A DNA stretch of 64,000 nt from Streptomyces abyssomicinicus. GTDB taxonomy: Bacteria; Actinomycetota; Actinomycetes; Streptomycetales; Streptomycetaceae. Every line of letters begins with the position of its first letter. Position 1 is the stretch's first letter. The position numbers and the translations under genes were made by a program. The stretch is taken from NCBI RefSeq assembly GCF_008974245.1, contig NZ_BBZI01000009.1, positions 62,001-126,000 on the forward strand. The letters are read 5' to 3'. This document shows, in pieces, positions 51,453 through 60,370 of this stretch. The notes below the pieces were generated by a model. That model made no database searches, was not told the DNA's origin, and worked only from the letters and a program-made list of their open reading frames with translations.

Positions 51453-53783
51453 ATGCCAAACAAGCGCTCGGGTGGAGGCCTGTCGCCAGTCCAGCAGGCC
51501 GCGAAGTTCCTCGGAGTCAGCGTCCTCGCCGGAGGCGTGCTGGCCGGCATCGCCCTGCCCGCCTTCGGGACCCTGGGGCTCGCGGCGAAGGGATCCGTCG
51601 AGAGCTTCGACGAGATCCCGGCGAACCTGAAGACCCCGCCGCTCAGCCAGCGCACCACCATCCTCGACGCCGACGGCGGCAAGATCGCGACGGTCTACTC
51701 CCGCGACCGCACGGTGGTCCCGCTGAAGAAGATGTCGCCGGACCTGCAGAAGGCGATCGTGGCGATCGAGGACGCCCGCTTCTACGAGCACGGCGCGGTC
51801 GACCTGAAGGGCATCCTGCGGGCGCTCAACAGCAACGCGCGCAGCGGCGAGGTCACCCAGGGCGCGTCCACGCTGACCCAGCAGTACGTGAAGAACGTCT
51901 TCGTGGAGGAGGCGGGCGACGACCCGGACAAGGTGGCGCAGGCCACCCAGCAGACCCTGGGCCGCAAGATCCAGGAGCTGAAGTACGCGATCCAGGTGGA
52001 GGAGGAGCTCGGGAAGAAGAAGATTCTCGAGAACTACCTGAACATCACCTACTTCGGACAGTCCGCCTACGGCGTCGAGGCCGCCTCGCAGCGTTACTTC
52101 TCGAAGTCCGCCGACGACCTGGAGCTCCAGGAGGCGGCGCTGCTGGCCGGCCTGGTCCAGTCGCCGACCCGCTACAACCCGGTCAACAACCCCAAGACCG
52201 CCGAGCAGCGGCGCAACGTCGTCCTCGACCGGATGGCGCAGGTGGGGGACATCTCCGCGAAGGAGGCCGCGGCGGCCAAGGAGAAGCCGCTGGGGCTGAA
52301 GATCAGCTCCCCGAAGAACGGCTGCATCACCGCCGTGAAGGGCGCCGGATTCTTCTGCGACTACGTCCGCAACGTCTTCCTCACCGACCCCGCGTTCGGC
52401 AAGGACCGCGAGACCCGCGCCAAGCTGTGGAACCAGGGCGGCCTGACCGTGCGCACCACCCTGGCTCCGCAGGCGCAGGACTCCGTGCAGGCCTCGCTGA
52501 AGGGCCACGTCAACAAGGACGACAAGGTGGCGGCCGCGGCCACCATGGTGGAGCCCGGCACCGGCAAGATCCTGGCGATGGGCCAATCGCGGCCGTACGG
52601 CTCCAGCGACAAGGACCACCAGACCGTCATCAACTACTCGGTCGACCAGGCGATGGGCAACAGCACCGGTTTCCAGACCGGCTCGACCTTCAAGCCGTTC
52701 CTCGCCGCGGCCGCGATAGAGGGCGGTCTCCCGCTGGGCAAGGTCTACCCGTCGCCGAACAAGATGCCGTACCCGAAGGTGCAGGGCTGCAAGGAGACCT
52801 ACAACCAGGGCGAGATGACGCAGAACGAGACGCCGGAGGAGGTCGGGCCGTACTCGCTCCAGGAGGCGATGAAGCTCTCGATCAACACCTACTTCGTCCA
52901 GATGGTCGGCGACCTCGGCCTCTGCCCCACCCTGGAGATGGCCGAGAAGATGGGCATCCGCACGGGCGACGGCAAGAAGCTGCCCGACGGCAAGCCCTCC
53001 ATCGTCCTCGGCACGCCGTCGATCTCCCCGCTGACCATGGCCTCGGCGTACGCCACCTTCGCCTCCCGGGGCATGTACTGCTCGCCGGTCGCGATCGAGT
53101 CGGTCACCCAGAAGATCGGCGAGAAGAAGAAGAGCCTCGAGGTGCCGAAGTCGACCTGCAGGCGGGCGATGTCGGAGCGGACGGCGGACGCGGTCAACAC
53201 CCTGCTCTCCGGCGTCACCGACTCCGGCACCGGCGCCCGTGCCGGTCTCAGCGACCGGGACAACGCGGGCAAGACCGGTACCACGGACTACCGCAAGAAC
53301 GCCTGGTTCGTCGGGTACACCCCGAACCTTTCCACGGCGGTGTGGCTCGGCGACCCGATGCAGCAGGTGAAGATGGTGAACATCACCATCGGCGGCACGT
53401 ACTTCGCCAAGGTCTCCGGCGGCGCGGGCCCCGGCCCGATATGGCGGCAGGCGATGTCCGGCGCTCTCCTGGGCAAGGAGGCCCCGGCCTTCAACAGGGT
53501 CGAGATCCCGGCCGACAAGCCCAAGGACGACGACAAGGACAAGGGCCGCGGTGACGGCCGGCCCGGCGAGGGACTGATCTCCGGCCTGTTCACCGGCGGG
53601 AACGGCAACGGCGGCGCCACGACCGCCGGCGCCGACGGTGGCGTGACCACCGACGGCGGCCTCACCCTGGGCGGCCTGACCGGCGGGGACCTGACCGGGG
53701 GAACCACGGGCGACCTCAACGGGGGCGCCACCACCGGCGGCTTCGTGCAGGGCAACGACAACGGCGGCGGCAACGGCCCCTGA
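51453..53783 (+). CDS. Class A penicillin-binding protein (transglycosylase/transpeptidase)
   Basis: A 776-residue bifunctional peptidoglycan synthase. One N-terminal membrane helix (FLGVSVLAGGVLAGIALPAF), then a GT51 domain with catalytic Glu106 in IEDARFYEHGAVD and TQGASTLTQQYVKN. The transpeptidase domain has the Ser411-x-x-Lys nucleophile (STFKPF), SIN at 476 and KTGTT at 607. The last ~100 residues are Gly/Thr/Asn-rich low complexity. It is the counterpart of PonA2 (Rv3682), which in mycobacteria is needed for stress survival. A long hairpin terminator follows immediately. Confidence 0.95.
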   Translation: MPNKRSGGGLSPVQQAAKFLGVSVLAGGVLAGIALPAFGTLGLAAKGSVESFDEIPANLKTPPLSQRTTILDADGGKIATVYSRDRTVVPLKKMSPDLQKAIVAIEDARFYEHGAVDLKGILRALNSNARSGEVTQGASTLTQQYVKNVFVEEAGDDPDKVAQATQQTLGRKIQELKYAIQVEEELGKKKILENYLNITYFGQSAYGVEAASQRYFSKSADDLELQEAALLAGLVQSPTRYNPVNNPKTAEQRRNVVLDRMAQVGDISAKEAAAAKEKPLGLKISSPKNGCITAVKGAGFFCDYVRNVFLTDPAFGKDRETRAKLWNQGGLTVRTTLAPQAQDSVQASLKGHVNKDDKVAAAATMVEPGTGKILAMGQSRPYGSSDKDHQTVINYSVDQAMGNSTGFQTGSTFKPFLAAAAIEGGLPLGKVYPSPNKMPYPKVQGCKETYNQGEMTQNETPEEVGPYSLQEAMKLSINTYFVQMVGDLGLCPTLEMAEKMGIRTGDGKKLPDGKPSIVLGTPSISPLTMASAYATFASRGMYCSPVAIESVTQKIGEKKKSLEVPKSTCRRAMSERTADAVNTLLSGVTDSGTGARAGLSDRDNAGKTGTTDYRKNAWFVGYTPNLSTAVWLGDPMQQVKMVNITIGGTYFAKVSGGAGPGPIWRQAMSGALLGKEAPAFNRVEIPADKPKDDDKDKGRGDGRPGEGLISGLFTGGNGNGGATTAGADGGVTTDGGLTLGGLTGGDLTGGTTGDLNGGATTGGFVQGNDNGGGNGP

Positions 53784-53794
53784 CACCTCGTGGA

Positions 53795-53847
53795 CACAGC
53801 ACTGGGCCCCCTCCCCGCGCCGCGCGGGGAGGGGGCCCAGTGCTGTG
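53795..53847. terminator. Bidirectional terminator between the PBP and YqeY genes
   Basis: A near-continuous inverted repeat: arms 53795-53820 and 53822-53847 are perfectly complementary over 26 bases with essentially no loop. It lies between convergent genes, 11 bases past the PBP stop and 20 past the YqeY stop. Confidence 0.9.
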
Positions 53848-53866
53848 CCGGGGCGACCGGAGGCCG

Positions 53867-54331
53867 TCAGCCCAGCAGACGCTTCTTCACCGCGGCGGCC
53901 ACCCGGCCACCCTCGGCGCGTCCGGCCACCTTCGGGTTCACGATCTTCATGACCTGGCCCATGGCCTTCGGCCCCTCGGCGCCGGCCGCCCGGGCCTCCT
54001 CGAGCGCCTGGTCCACCAGCGCGTTCAGCTCGTCGTCGCTCAGCTGCTGGGGCAGGTACCCGGCGAGCAGCTCGCCCTCCGCCTTCTCCCGCTCGGCGCT
54101 CTCGGCGCGACCGCCCTGGGCGAACGCCTCCGCGGCCTCGCGGCGCTTCTTCGCCTCACGGGTGATCACCTTGAGGACCTCGTCGTCGGAGAGCTCGCGC
54201 TTCTCGGTACCCGCGACCTCCTCCTTGGTGATCGCGGTCAGGGTGAGCCGGAGCGTCGAGGAGCGCAGCTCGTCGCGCCCCTTGATCGCCGCGTTGAGGT
54301 CTTCCTGCAGCTTCGACTTGAGCGTGGTCAT
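53867..54331 (-). CDS. GatB/YqeY domain-containing protein
   Basis: A 154-residue YqeY-family protein: MTTLKSKLQEDLNAAIKGRDELRSSTLRL at the start, AGYLPQQLSDDEL in the middle and GQVMKIVNPKVAGRAEGGRVAAAVKKRL at the end. The domain resembles the tRNA-binding tail of GatB but stands alone; function is unproven. ATG at 54331 gives the family N-terminus. Monocistronic, divergent from the phosphoesterase gene. Confidence 0.93.
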   Translation of the reverse strand: MTTLKSKLQEDLNAAIKGRDELRSSTLRLTLTAITKEEVAGTEKRELSDDEVLKVITREAKKRREAAEAFAQGGRAESAEREKAEGELLAGYLPQQLSDDELNALVDQALEEARAAGAEGPKAMGQVMKIVNPKVAGRAEGGRVAAAVKKRLLG

Positions 54332-54409
54332 GGCTTGATTGTCGCAGGTGTGTCGCAGCGAATGCCCCTTGATTTACGGTCCTCGGGGCACCCTGACACG
54401 ATGGACGGC

Positions 54410-55345
54410 ATGCGCGCGCTCTACAAGGTCCCCCTCGGCGTCACGGCGGCCGCCGCCGCCGGTCTCGTCTACTCCGCCGGGTTCGAGGCCCGTTCCTTCC
54501 GGCTCCGCCGGGTGACCGTTCCCGTCCTGCCCCCTGGAATGCGCCCGCTGCGCGTCCTCCAGGTCTCCGACATCCACATGGTGAGCGGACAGCGCAAGAA
54601 GCAGCGCTGGCTGCGTTCGCTGGCCGGCCTGCGGCCCGACTTCGTCATCAACACCGGCGACAACCTCTCCGACACCGAGGGCGTGCCGGAGGTGCTGGAC
54701 GCGCTGGAACCGCTGATGGAGTTCCCCGGCGCCTACGTCTTCGGCTCCAACGACTACTACGGACCGCGGTTGCGCAACCCCGCCAAGTACCTGGTGGAGA
54801 AGGTCCAGGGCAAACACGGGCTCAACGGGAACGAGCCGGTGACCGGCGCGGTCCACAACCCCTGGGAGGGGCTGCGGGACGCGTTCGACGAGGCGGGCTG
54901 GCTGAACCTCACCAACACCCGCGGCACGCTGAAGGTCGAGGGCGTCTCGGTCGAGCTGACCGGTCTGGACGACCCGCACATCAAGCGGGACCGGTACGAC
55001 GAGGTCGCGGGCGGCCCGACCGGCTCCGGCGACTTCTCCCTGGGTGTGGTGCACGCCCCGTACCTGCGGTCGCTGGACGCGTTCACCGCCGACGGCTATC
55101 CGCTGATCCTGGCCGGCCACACGCACGGCGGGCAGCTCTGCATCCCGTTCTACGGCGCCCTGGTCACCAACTGCGACCTGGACACCGACCGGGTGAAGGG
55201 CCTCTCCACCCACACGGCCGACGGCAACACGTCCTACCTGCACGTCTCGGCGGGCTGCGGGGCCAACCGGTACACCCCGTTCCGTTTCGCCTGCCCGCCG
55301 GAGGCGACGCTGCTGACGCTGGTCGGCAGCGACTGGGCACTCTGA
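54410..55345 (+). CDS. Calcineurin-like metallophosphoesterase, membrane-anchored
   Basis: A 311-residue phosphoesterase with an N-terminal hydrophobic anchor (VPLGVTAAAAAGLVYSAGF). Metal motifs in order: VSDIHM, TGDNLSD, GSNDYYGP (in the GNHD position, where the His is replaced by Tyr), and AGHTHGGQ. The layout matches the YkuE/LpxH-like group acting on phosphodiester lipids or nucleotides; the substrate is unknown. ATG at 54410 is chosen; an in-frame ATG three codons upstream (54401) is equally possible. Confidence 0.9.
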   Translation: MRALYKVPLGVTAAAAAGLVYSAGFEARSFRLRRVTVPVLPPGMRPLRVLQVSDIHMVSGQRKKQRWLRSLAGLRPDFVINTGDNLSDTEGVPEVLDALEPLMEFPGAYVFGSNDYYGPRLRNPAKYLVEKVQGKHGLNGNEPVTGAVHNPWEGLRDAFDEAGWLNLTNTRGTLKVEGVSVELTGLDDPHIKRDRYDEVAGGPTGSGDFSLGVVHAPYLRSLDAFTADGYPLILAGHTHGGQLCIPFYGALVTNCDLDTDRVKGLSTHTADGNTSYLHVSAGCGANRYTPFRFACPPEATLLTLVGSDWAL

Positions 55346-55358
55346 CGCCACCGGGCCA

Positions 55359-55405
55359 AAGGGCCGGCCCTTCCGGGGGCCGGCCCCTCCCGGGGACCTC
55401 CCGGC
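55359..55405 (+). terminator. Probable terminator after the phosphoesterase gene
   Basis: A 14-base perfect palindrome AAGGGCCGGCCCTT (55359-55372) followed by a second GGGCCGGCCCC arm set, allowing a longer alternative hairpin. The rest of the spacer up to 55596 is C-rich, without a gene. Confidence 0.55.
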
Positions 55406-55596
55406 ACCCCAGGGAGCGGCGCCTTCCGCCCCCGCGGGCCCGCGGCCGCCCACCCGCCCAAGGCCGCCCAAGGCCGCCCCGGGAGACCCCGGCCAGGCCC
55501 GGCGATACACCGGACCGCGGACCGGGACCGATCCCGTGTCCCCCGTTCAGCCCCGCGAGATCGCCCGGTATGCCCCGTTCTGCCTAGCGTGGGGGC

Positions 55597-56370
55597 ATGA
55601 CCGCTCCCCTACCCAGGGACATCCCGGACCTCCCCCCGGTGCCGGGCAGGGCCAAGCTGACGCCCTCGTACGTCCCCCCGACAGCCGTCATACCCCCGGC
55701 CCGCCGCCCCCTCACCGCGCTGTTCCGGCTGTTCACCGCCATGGCCGCGGCGGGCGGCGTGGCCATCTGCCTGGCACTCGGCCGCCCCCTCCAGGCCCTC
55801 ACCCACTTCACCGTGCAGGCCAACATCCTGCTGGCGGCCGTCCTCCTGGTCTCCGCCCAGCGCGCCTGGAGCGCCGGCCGTCCCGTGCGGCCCGCCCTCA
55901 CCGGCGCCGCGCTCCTCTACGTCCTGCTGGCGGCCCTGCTCCACGCCTTCGCCGTCCCCGGCCGCCCCTCCTTCTCCGACCCCGGGCCCGGCGCCCCCTG
56001 GGCCACCGTGGCCGCCCTGCTGCTCACCGTGGTCGTCCCGTCGGCCGCCCTGCTGGACTGGCTCCTGCTCACCGCCCCGCGCACCCTCCGGCTGCGTCAC
56101 GCCACGGCCTGGCTGCTCTACCCCTTGACCTACCTGGGCCTCACCCTGGCCCGTGCCGTCCTGCTCCCCGCCGACGCGCCCGGCCGCGCACCCTTCCCGT
56201 TCCTCGACGCCACCCGCAACGGCACCCTCGGCACCGTCGGCAACACCCTCCTGGCCGCCCTCGCCTGCTACGGCCTCGGCGTCCTCCTGATCGCCGTCGA
56301 CCACCTCTGCCCCGGGGTGGTCCGCAGCCGCCCGAAAACCGGATTTCGCCTCAGGCCACCGGTGGGCTAA
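55597..56370 (+). CDS. Pr6Pr family membrane protein
   Basis: A 257-residue integral membrane protein with about six helices. The Pro-rich N-terminus is cytoplasmic; HFTVQANILLAAVLLVSA (the 'YFTVLTN'-like conserved stretch of this family), HALLHAFAVPG-like and LLDWLLLTAPR motifs follow, and a conserved TYLGLTLARAVL segment lies in the fifth helix. The family has no assigned function. ATG at 55597 is selected. tRNA-Pro follows 35 bases after its stop. Confidence 0.8.
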   Translation: MTAPLPRDIPDLPPVPGRAKLTPSYVPPTAVIPPARRPLTALFRLFTAMAAAGGVAICLALGRPLQALTHFTVQANILLAAVLLVSAQRAWSAGRPVRPALTGAALLYVLLAALLHAFAVPGRPSFSDPGPGAPWATVAALLLTVVVPSAALLDWLLLTAPRTLRLRHATAWLLYPLTYLGLTLARAVLLPADAPGRAPFPFLDATRNGTLGTVGNTLLAALACYGLGVLLIAVDHLCPGVVRSRPKTGFRLRPPVG

Positions 56371-56405
56371 AGTAAACGACGTCGCCGCGGGAACGCGGAG
56401 ATGAT

Positions 56406-56479
56406 CGGGGTGTAGCGCAGCTTGGCAGCGCGCTTCGTTCGGGACGAAGAGGTCGTGGGTTCAAATCCCGCCACCCCGA
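56406..56479 (+). tRNA. tRNA-Pro (anticodon CGG)
   Basis: A 74-base cloverleaf: acceptor CGGGGTG/CACCCCG with discriminator A, D-arm GTAGCGCAGCTTGGCAGC, anticodon stem CTTCG/CGAAG around loop TTCGGGA (anticodon CGG, decodes CCG), and T-arm GTGGGTTCAAATCCCGC. CCA is not encoded. CGGGG at the 5' end is typical of bacterial tRNA-Pro. Confidence 0.96.
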
Positions 56480-56486
56480 CAGTGAT

Positions 56487-56525
56487 CAAAGGGCCTGGTG
56501 TGCAACTTGCGCACCAGGCCCTTTG
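56487..56525 (+). terminator. Terminator of tRNA-Pro
   Basis: Perfect 14-base arms CAAAGGGCCTGGTG / CACCAGGCCCTTTG with an 11-base loop, eight bases past the tRNA. Confidence 0.9.
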
Positions 56526-56546
56526 GCGTGTTGTCGATCAGCCCCG

Positions 56547-56610
56547 GGCCCCCGTCCTTCGACGGGGGGTTCGAGCCCGGCTCGGCCCCCGTCGAAGGAC
56601 GGGGGCCGAG
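56547..56610 (-). terminator. Nested hairpins downstream of the CNNM gene pair
   Basis: Arms 56547-56568 and 56586-56607 are complementary over 22 bases. Each arm is also self-complementary (CCCCCGTC-CTTC/GAAG-GACGGGGG), so either one long or two short hairpins can form. It lies 8 bases past the stop of the minus-strand gene at 56618. Confidence 0.8.
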
Positions 56611-56617
56611 CCGGGCG

Positions 56618-57637
56618 TCAGGCGGGCTGGGGCTGGAGGAGCCGGGCCAGGAGGTCGTCCAGGCTGACCATGCCGGTGGCGTCGCCGGAGGCGTCGCGGA
56701 CCACGGCGAGCGACGCGCGGTGGCGGCGCAGCAGCTCGATCGCGTCGCCCACGGTGGCGTGGCCGGGCAGCTCGGGCACCGGGCGGGCCAGGGCGCGCGC
56801 GTCGGTGACGCGGCCGCGGGAGCGGGCGACCATGGCGTCGCGGGCGTGGATCGAGCCGACGAACGTGCCCTGCGCGCGGACCAGGAGCCGGGAGCGGCCG
56901 CTCGCCGCCGCGACCCGCAGGATCTCGTCGACGTCGGCGTCGGCGTCGACCGAGGTGATGCGGGCGGTGGGTACCTGGAGCTCGGCGACCGGGGTCTCGG
57001 GCTCCGTCAGCGAACGGGTCAGCAGTTCCGAATCGGTCTCGCTGATCAGGCCGAGCCGCTCGGACTCCGCCACCAGGTGGGTGAGCTGCTCCCGGTTGTG
57101 GACGGAGGCCAGCTCGTCGCGCGGGGTGACCCGGCACAGCCGCACCAGGGCGTTGCTCATGGCGTTGAGCAGGCGGATCAGCGGCCGGACCACCTTCACC
57201 ACGGCCCGGAAGGGCGGGGAGAGCAGCATGGCGGAGCGCTCCGGGTGGGCGATGGCCCAGGACTTGGGCGCCATCTCACCGACCACCATGTGGAGGAACA
57301 CCACCACGATCATCGCCACGGCGAACGCGATGCCGTAGCTGAGTCCGCTGGGCAGGCCCAGGCGGTGGAGCAGCGGGTCGAGTTCGTGGGAGATCGCGGG
57401 CTTGGACACCGAGCCGAGGCCCAGGGTGCAGACGGTGATGCCCAGCTGGGCGCCGGCCAGCATCAGGGACAGCTCCCGCATGCCGGCCAGGGCCGCCCCG
57501 GCTCCGCGCCGGTTCTCGGCGGCCGCCTTCTCCATCCGGTGCCGCTTGGCGGCGACCAGGGCGAACTCGGCGGCCACGAAGAAGCCGCTGCCGATCAACA
57601 GCAGGACGGTGACGAAGATCGCCATGGGGAAACTCAT
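56618..57637 (-). CDS. CNNM transmembrane and CBS domain protein
   Basis: A 339-residue member of the CNNM/HlyC family. The N-terminal half is the DUF21 membrane domain (FVAAEFALVAAKRHRM, GAQLGITVCTLGLGSVSKP, GEMAPKSWAIAHPE); the C-terminal half holds a CBS pair. Such proteins are linked to Mg2+/Co2+ export. It lacks the C-terminal CorC_HlyC domain that its upstream partner has. The ATG overlaps the upstream stop (ATGA), so the two probably form a heteromeric transporter. Confidence 0.9.
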   Translation of the reverse strand: MSFPMAIFVTVLLLIGSGFFVAAEFALVAAKRHRMEKAAAENRRGAGAALAGMRELSLMLAGAQLGITVCTLGLGSVSKPAISHELDPLLHRLGLPSGLSYGIAFAVAMIVVVFLHMVVGEMAPKSWAIAHPERSAMLLSPPFRAVVKVVRPLIRLLNAMSNALVRLCRVTPRDELASVHNREQLTHLVAESERLGLISETDSELLTRSLTEPETPVAELQVPTARITSVDADADVDEILRVAAASGRSRLLVRAQGTFVGSIHARDAMVARSRGRVTDARALARPVPELPGHATVGDAIELLRRHRASLAVVRDASGDATGMVSLDDLLARLLQPQPA

Positions 57638-58977
57638 GCCGGGACCTCCGTCTCCGCCTCGGTTTCGGGCAGTTCGATCCGCACGCGGTCGGGCACGTGG
57701 CGGTCGAGGGTGCGGACCTCGATCAGCGCTTCGCCGCCCTCGGGCAGGTCGACGGTGAGCCGGTCCCCCACAGCCGGGAAGCGGCCGAGGCGGTCGACGA
57801 CCAGGCCGGCCACGGTGTCGTAGTCCTCCTCCTCGGGCAGCTCGACGCCGGTGACCTCGGCCACCTCGTCCAGCCGCCGTCCGGCGTCCACCAGCCAGCC
57901 GCCGGCGTCCGCCACGGCGACCGCGGTGACCGTGTCGGTCTCGTCCGCGATGTCGCCGATCAGTTCCTCCGCTATGTCCTCGTAGGTGACGATGCCCGCC
58001 ACCCCGCCGTGCTCGTCGAGGACGACCGCGAACTCGTCGTCCCGCTCGCGCATCTGGGTGACGGCGTCGGGCAGCGGCAGGGTGTCCGGGAGGAACAGCG
58101 GCCGCCGGGCGAGGGCGCCGGCCGTGGCGCCCTGGAGGCGGACGGCCGGTTCGCGCATCAGCTCGTTGACGCCGAGCACACCGATGATCTCGTCGGGGTG
58201 GTCGCCCAGCACCGGGTAGTTGGAGTGGCCGTGCCGGGCGATCAGGTCGACGGCCTCGGCGGCCGTGGCGTCCTCGCGGACGAAGACGGCGTCCACCCGC
58301 GGGACCATCACTTGGTGGAGGGTCCGGTCGGAGAACTCCAGGGCGTGGTCGAGGAGGGCGGCGGTGTCCTCGGGCAGGGCTCCCCGCTCGTGCGACTCGC
58401 CGATCAGGTGGCCGAGTTCCTCGAGCGTGGCGCCGTGGTGCAGTTCCTCGACGGGCTCGATGCCGACCCTGCGCAGCAGCCGGTTCGCGGCGCCGTCGAA
58501 GATCCGTACGAGCGGGCCGACGATCCTCAGGTAGAGCAGCGTGGAGCCCGCCAGGGACTTGGCCAGGCGCTCCGGCACGGCGATGGCGAGGTTCTTCGGG
58601 GCCAGCTCGCCCAGCACCATCTGCACGACCGTGGCCAGCACGAAGGCCAGCACGACGGAGATTCCGCTCACCGCGGCGTCGGGGAGGCCGAGGCCGGACA
58701 GCGCGGGCCTGAGCAGCGTGGAGACGGACGGCTCGGCGATGAAGCCGACGACCAGTCCGGTCACGGTGATGCCGAGCTGGGCGCCCGACAGCATGAACGA
58801 CAGCCGCTCCAGCACCTTCAGCGCGCGGGCGGCCTTCCTGTCGCCCCTCTCGGCGTCACGGGCCAGCGCGATCCGGTCGGCCGAAACGTAGGCGAACTCC
58901 TGGGCGACGAAGTATCCGGTGCCCGCGGTCAGCACGAAGACGGCCAGCAGGCCCAGGACGGCGTCGACGGCACTCAT
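57634..58977 (-). CDS. CNNM/CBS/CorC_HlyC domain protein
   Basis: A 447-residue relative of the downstream gene. DUF21 membrane domain (GYFVAQEFAYVSADRI, GAQLGITVTGLVVGFIAEPS, GELAPKNLAIAVPERL), CBS pair (FSDRTLHQVMVPRVDAVFV; LDEHGGVAGIVTYEDIAEELIGDI) and the CorC_HlyC transporter-associated domain (DYDTVAGLVVDRLGRFPAVGD). It likely functions in divalent cation efflux at the plasma membrane. ATG at 58977. First gene of a two-gene operon. Confidence 0.93.
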   Translation of the reverse strand: MSAVDAVLGLLAVFVLTAGTGYFVAQEFAYVSADRIALARDAERGDRKAARALKVLERLSFMLSGAQLGITVTGLVVGFIAEPSVSTLLRPALSGLGLPDAAVSGISVVLAFVLATVVQMVLGELAPKNLAIAVPERLAKSLAGSTLLYLRIVGPLVRIFDGAANRLLRRVGIEPVEELHHGATLEELGHLIGESHERGALPEDTAALLDHALEFSDRTLHQVMVPRVDAVFVREDATAAEAVDLIARHGHSNYPVLGDHPDEIIGVLGVNELMREPAVRLQGATAGALARRPLFLPDTLPLPDAVTQMRERDDEFAVVLDEHGGVAGIVTYEDIAEELIGDIADETDTVTAVAVADAGGWLVDAGRRLDEVAEVTGVELPEEEDYDTVAGLVVDRLGRFPAVGDRLTVDLPEGGEALIEVRTLDRHVPDRVRIELPETEAETEVPA

Positions 58978-59298
58978 CGAACACCATCCCGCCGCGTGCC
59001 GTGCTCAGGAAGTGCCTGGCGGGATGGTCGGGGACTGTGCCCCGGGGGGTCCGTCGGTCTGGCGGACAAGGGGTGGCTCCTTCTTTCTTCCGGGATGTAC
59101 CGGGACAACGGTCGCGACCGGTCCTGTGTTCCCGGCCGTCCCTCCGCTTCCGCGTGGAGCGGGCTCCGCTCCACGCCAGGTCATCCTATGCTTCTACTCG
59201 CCTGTAGAAGATAGGGCGGCGGGCGAACCGCCGTTCATTCGCCCTGTCCGGGCGAACGGCGACATCACAACGACACCCCAGAGGAAGTGGACGCGCGC
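58978..59298. promoter_or_regulatory. Divergent promoter region between CNNM and Spo0M-like genes
   Basis: No gene. It holds a 10-base hairpin GCGTGGAGCG / CGCTCCACGC (59152-59176) and, 14 bases later, the first of the three proposed BlaI-type operators. The Spo0M ribosome site is AGAGGAAG near 59281. Confidence 0.55.
59191..59210 (+). promoter_or_regulatory. Proposed BlaI-type operator 1
   Basis: Dyad CTTCTAC-N6-GTAGAAG, perfect over 7 bases per arm, about 90 bases upstream of the Spo0M-like gene. It shares the core TTCTAC-N6-GTAGA with operators 2 and 3. Confidence 0.7.
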
Positions 59299-60348
59299 AT
59301 GGTGTTCAGACGACTGCTCGGCTCGCTCGGCGTGGGCGGACCCACCGTCGACACGGTTCTCACCCCCGGGCCCGCCCTGCCCGGCTCGGAGCTCACCGGG
59401 CAGGTGCACCTCGAGGGCGGCGGCGCCGACTTCGACGTCGAGCACGTCTCGCTGGAACTGGTGGCCCGCGTCGAGGCGGAGCACGCGGAAGGGGAGAGCG
59501 AGGGCACCGTCACGTTCGCGCGGTACACCGTCGGCGGGGGCTTCCGGCTCGCGGCGGGCGAGCGGCGGAGCCTGCCGTTCAGCGTGACGCTGCCGTGGGA
59601 GACGCCGGTCACGGAGCTGTACGGACAGCCGCTCGGCATCGTGCTGGGCGTGCGCACGGAGCTGGCGGTGGCGGGCGCCCGGGACAAGGGCGACCTCGAC
59701 CCCCTGACCGTGGGCCCGCTGCACGCCCAGGAGGCGATCCTCGAGGCCCTCGGCCGGCTGGGCTTCGTCTTCCGCTCGGCCGACCTGGAGTACGGGCGCA
59801 TCGGCGGCACGGGGCAGCAGCTGCCCTTCTACCAGGAGATCGAGATCGCCCCGCCGCCCGGCCACGCGCACCAGGTGAACGAGATCGAGGTCACCTTCCT
59901 GGCGAACCCCGGCGGCGTGGAGGTCGTCCTGGAGGCCGACAAGCGCGGCGGCTTCCTCTCCCCCGGCCACGACTCCCTCACCCGCTTCACCGTCGGCCAC
60001 CACGACGCCCGCGACTGGGAGGCCGAGGTCGACGGCTGGATCCGGCAGCTCCTGGAGCACCGGGCGGCATACGCCCCGCACGGCGGGTACGACCACGCGG
60101 CGCCCCACCCGGACCCCGACCACCACGCGTACCGGCACGGCCACGACGGCCACGACGGCCACCACGACCACGGCCACCACGGTTCCGGACCCGGCGCGGG
60201 CACCGCCGTCGCCGTCGGCGCCGCGGGACTGGCGGTGGGCGTGGCCGGGGGCATGGTCGCGGCCGAGGTCGTCGACGAGATCGGGGACCTCTTCGAGGGA
60301 GAGGAGGAGGACGAGGCGTACGGGGAGGACGGGGACGACGAGGCGTGA
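59299..60348 (+). CDS. Spo0M-like sporulation control protein with His-rich C-terminal extension
   Basis: A 349-residue protein whose first ~250 residues match the arrestin-like SpoOM fold: VFRRLLGSLGVGGPTVDTVL, GSELTGQVHLEGG, LPFSVTLPWETPVTEL and FVFRSADLEYGRIGG. Beyond this lies a His/Asp-rich stretch (about residues 275-300, HGHDGHDGHHDHGHH) that could bind metal, then a Gly/Ala/Val hydrophobic segment (AVAVGAAGLAVGVAGGMVAAEV) and an acidic tail. Family members occur in spore formers and others and are stress or development linked. ATG at 59299 is used; the GTG at 59287 overlaps the ribosome site. Preceded by operator 1. Confidence 0.88.
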   Translation: MVFRRLLGSLGVGGPTVDTVLTPGPALPGSELTGQVHLEGGGADFDVEHVSLELVARVEAEHAEGESEGTVTFARYTVGGGFRLAAGERRSLPFSVTLPWETPVTELYGQPLGIVLGVRTELAVAGARDKGDLDPLTVGPLHAQEAILEALGRLGFVFRSADLEYGRIGGTGQQLPFYQEIEIAPPPGHAHQVNEIEVTFLANPGGVEVVLEADKRGGFLSPGHDSLTRFTVGHHDARDWEAEVDGWIRQLLEHRAAYAPHGGYDHAAPHPDPDHHAYRHGHDGHDGHHDHGHHGSGPGAGTAVAVGAAGLAVGVAGGMVAAEVVDEIGDLFEGEEEDEAYGEDGDDEA

Positions 60349-60370
60349 CGGCCGCCGCCCCCCGGAGGAC

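Noticed and set aside
51111..53786. An 891-codon minus-strand frame opposite the penicillin-binding protein
   Set aside because: Antisense shadow; the plus strand has complete GT51 and transpeptidase motifs.
59152..59176. Hairpin near operator 1 considered as part of the regulon signal
   Set aside because: Its sequence (GCGTGGAGCG arms) does not recur at operators 2 and 3.
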